Below, in pieces: positions 6,826 to 7,607 of a stretch of 7,607 nucleotides of DNA. This DNA comes from an uncultured Ruminococcus sp. GTDB lineage: Bacteria > Bacillota > Clostridia > Oscillospirales > Acutalibacteraceae. How positions within the stretch are numbered: the stretch's first letter is position 1; the number at the start of each line of letters is the position of its first letter. The stretch is taken from contig CACXGH010000077.1 in assembly GCA_902767175.1 (NCBI GenBank), positions 1-7,607 on the forward strand, given 5' to 3'. The position numbers were made by a program, and so were the translations under genes. The notes below the pieces were generated by a model that did no database searches, was not told the DNA's origin, and saw only the letters and a list, made by a program, of their open reading frames with translations.

Positions 6826-7341
6826 TTATTGCTGCAAAAGCTCCGCAGCCTTCTGCTGAATAGCCTCGTCCTTTTTCTCTACACCCTGTTTCATGCTGAG
6901 CTTTTCATTTTCAAGCTTAGCTGCAAGCTCATCATCAGAGAGAGCGAGCATCTGAACAGCAAGTATTGCCGCATTGTCTGCTCCGTCAATAGCAACTGTG
7001 GCAACAGGAATGCCTTTGGGCATCTGAACGGTAGCTAAAAGAGCGTCAAGACCGTCAAGAGTTGATGACTTTATCGGTATGCCTATAACGGGCAGTGTTG
7101 TATGAGCTGCAAGAACACCTGCAAGATGAGCAGCCTTGCCTGCTGCAGCGATGATAACGCCGAAACCGTTCTTGCGTGCGTTTGCGGAGAATTCCGCCGC
7201 CTTTTCGGGTGTTCTGTGAGCGGACATTATATGCACCTCACAGGGTACACCGTATGCGCCGAGTGTTTTAATTGCACCCGATACTGTAGGGAAATCGCTG
7301 TCGCTGCCCATAATGACCGCAGCCTTTTTCTTTTCTGCCAT
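6826..7341 (-). CDS. purE: 5-(carboxyamino)imidazole ribonucleotide mutase (AIR carboxylase catalytic subunit)
   Basis: Makes CAIR in step six, classically from N5-CAIR supplied by PurK. The 171 residues match the short bacterial class I form. MGSDSDFP (11-18), the catalytic-histidine motif SAHRTPE (40-46, H42), AAHLAGVLAAHTTLPVIGIP (70-89), DGLDALLATVQMPKGIPVATVAI and NAAILAVQML are all visible. The motif usually written AGGAAHLPG reads AGKAAHLAG here. The last 27 residues are charged and helix-prone, beyond the core fold. ATG at 7341 has AAAGGAG (7351-7357) at 9 bases. It is the first gene of the operon, downstream of the promoter at 7460-7488 and the leader. PurK is not in the window, so whether the enzyme uses N5-CAIR or AIR plus CO2 in the cell cannot be told from this sequence. 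Confidence 0.96.
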   Translation of the reverse strand: MAEKKKAAVIMGSDSDFPTVSGAIKTLGAYGVPCEVHIMSAHRTPEKAAEFSANARKNGFGVIIAAAGKAAHLAGVLAAHTTLPVIGIPIKSSTLDGLDALLATVQMPKGIPVATVAIDGADNAAILAVQMLALSDDELAAKLENEKLSMKQGVEKKDEAIQQKAAELLQQ

Positions 7342-7367
7342 AATTCATTACTCCTTTGATGATGACT

Positions 7368-7409
7368 CAGCTTTTGTATTATCCGGAATATACTCCCTGA
7401 CAAAAGCTG
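7368..7409 (-). promoter_or_regulatory. Leader inverted repeat upstream of purE (possible regulatory RNA structure)
   Basis: On the transcribed strand CAGCTTTTGT (7409-7400) and ACAAAAGCTG (7377-7368) are perfect 10-bp complements around a 22-base loop. The structure ends ten bases before the purE ribosome binding site. The left arm can instead pair with the adjacent ACAAAA (7416-7411) as a 5-base-loop hairpin, so two exclusive folds exist. A second small hairpin, AGTGTC-CTGC-GGCACT, sits near the predicted 5' end (7451-7436). I do not see the conserved cores of guanine/adenine, ZTP or PRPP riboswitches. A protein operator is an equally possible reading. Confidence 0.45.
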
Positions 7410-7459
7410 TTTTTGTATAATTTTTTGTAAAACACAGTGCCGCAGGACACTCTCTATCT

Positions 7460-7488
7460 ATTTTAGCCTATTATGAGAAAAAATGCAA
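7460..7488 (-). promoter_or_regulatory. Sigma-A-type promoter of the pur operon
   Basis: A -35 box TTGCAT (7488-7483), a 17-base spacer and a -10 box TAAAAT (7465-7460) match the housekeeping consensus at 4/6 and 5/6. Transcription would begin near 7453, giving a leader of about 110 nt before purE. No other good box pair was found between here and the gene. Confidence 0.6.
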
Positions 7489-7539
7489 GACTTTACATTA
7501 AGCATTCCACGTCAATCTTGTGTAGGTTTACAATTGATA

Positions 7540-7592
7540 TGTTACAGTTAGAAAAAAAGAATAGCAAATAGGAAGAACCTGTGTTACAGTTA
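7540..7592. repeat. Two TGTTACAGTTA direct repeats upstream of the pur promoter
   Basis: Identical 11-bp copies lie at 7540-7550 and 7582-7592, 42 bp apart, which is about four helical turns. A weaker copy, TTTACAATTG, lies at 7527-7536, and the shared core TTACA occurs again at 7493-7497. The set sits just upstream of the -35 box. Binding sites for a regulator are possible; chance similarity in AT-rich DNA is not excluded. No gene is supported in 7342-7607. Confidence 0.4.
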
Positions 7593-7607
7593 ATTTACCA
7601 CAACCAA

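Larger units (their letters stand above)
325..7453 (-). other. Purine biosynthesis operon purE-purF-purM-purN-(PurO-type)-purH(AICARFT)-purD
   Basis: Seven consecutive same-strand genes for IMP synthesis are separated by 68, 40, 15, 81, 17 and 43 bp. Each has its own ribosome binding site. I see only one convincing promoter, upstream of purE, so a single transcript is inferred. The order matches the common clostridial purE-C-F-M-N-H-D cluster except that purC is missing between purE and purF and purH is replaced by two genes. Enzymes for FGAM synthesis (PurL/Q/S), PurK, PurC and PurB are not in the window. Confidence 0.85.

Noticed and set aside
3623..7359. Plus-strand open frames of 72-126 codons opposite purN, purM, purF and purE, and a 91-codon minus-strand frame inside the IMP cyclohydrolase gene (2967-3242)
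   Set aside because: All overlap well-supported pur genes in another frame and show no recognisable protein features.
7342..7453. Known purine, ZTP (pfl) or PRPP riboswitch in the purE leader
   Set aside because: The conserved core sequences I know for these classes are not present; only uncharacterised inverted repeats are seen.
7498..7605. Minus-strand frame open for about 35 codons from the right edge, as the tail of an upstream gene
   Set aside because: AT-rich, without recognisable motifs, and consistent with chance openness in non-coding DNA.
7581..7607. GTG at 7581 with AGGAAG upstream, open to the right edge on the plus strand
   Set aside because: Only nine codons are visible and the GTG overlaps one of the direct repeats; too little to call a partial gene.
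1..7607. CRISPR array, tRNA, rRNA, phage or transposase genes
   Set aside because: No regularly spaced direct repeats, cloverleaf structures, ribosomal RNA sequence or transposase or integrase motifs were seen.

Overview
The window is almost entirely one leftward (minus-strand) operon for de novo purine (IMP) biosynthesis, read from about 7453 down to 325. The gene order in the direction of transcription is purE, purF, purM, purN, a PurO-type IMP cyclohydrolase, a stand-alone AICAR formyltransferase (the C-terminal half of PurH), and purD. Strong AGGAGG-type ribosome binding sites, moderate G+C, short gaps (15 to 81 bp), the clostridial purE...F-M-N-H-D order and the split PurH point to an anaerobic Firmicute of the class Clostridia. 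A gut Ruminococcus/Oscillospiraceae-type genome is my best guess; the species cannot be named from the window.

Layout. 7342-7607 is non-coding: a sigma-A-like promoter (7460-7488), a leader of about 110 nt with a perfect 10-bp inverted repeat just upstream of the purE ribosome binding site, and two 11-bp direct repeats 42 bp apart upstream of the promoter. 325-7341 holds the seven pur genes. 274-324 is a short gap with a 10-bp-period tandem repeat and no convincing intrinsic terminator. 82-273 holds a short ORF that looks like the start of a secreted protein, probably frameshifted at its start codon and cut short. 1-80 is a compact, highly structured palindromic element with near-identical inverted ends, probably a dispersed genomic repeat.

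Pathway. PurF makes phosphoribosylamine from PRPP and glutamine, PurD makes GAR, PurN formylates it to FGAR, PurM closes FGAM to AIR, and PurE makes CAIR. The AICAR formyltransferase makes FAICAR and the PurO-type enzyme closes it to IMP. FGAM synthetase (PurL/Q/S), PurK, PurC and PurB are not in the window and must lie elsewhere if the pathway is complete.

The most notable points are the replacement of bifunctional PurH by two genes in the same operon slot and the same order as the PurH domains, an AICAR formyltransferase that reads like the animal ATIC domain, a PurF with several substitutions at normally invariant active-site positions, and the undescribed leader. I did not find a clearly new biological system; this is mainly a housekeeping operon with some unusual variants at its edges.
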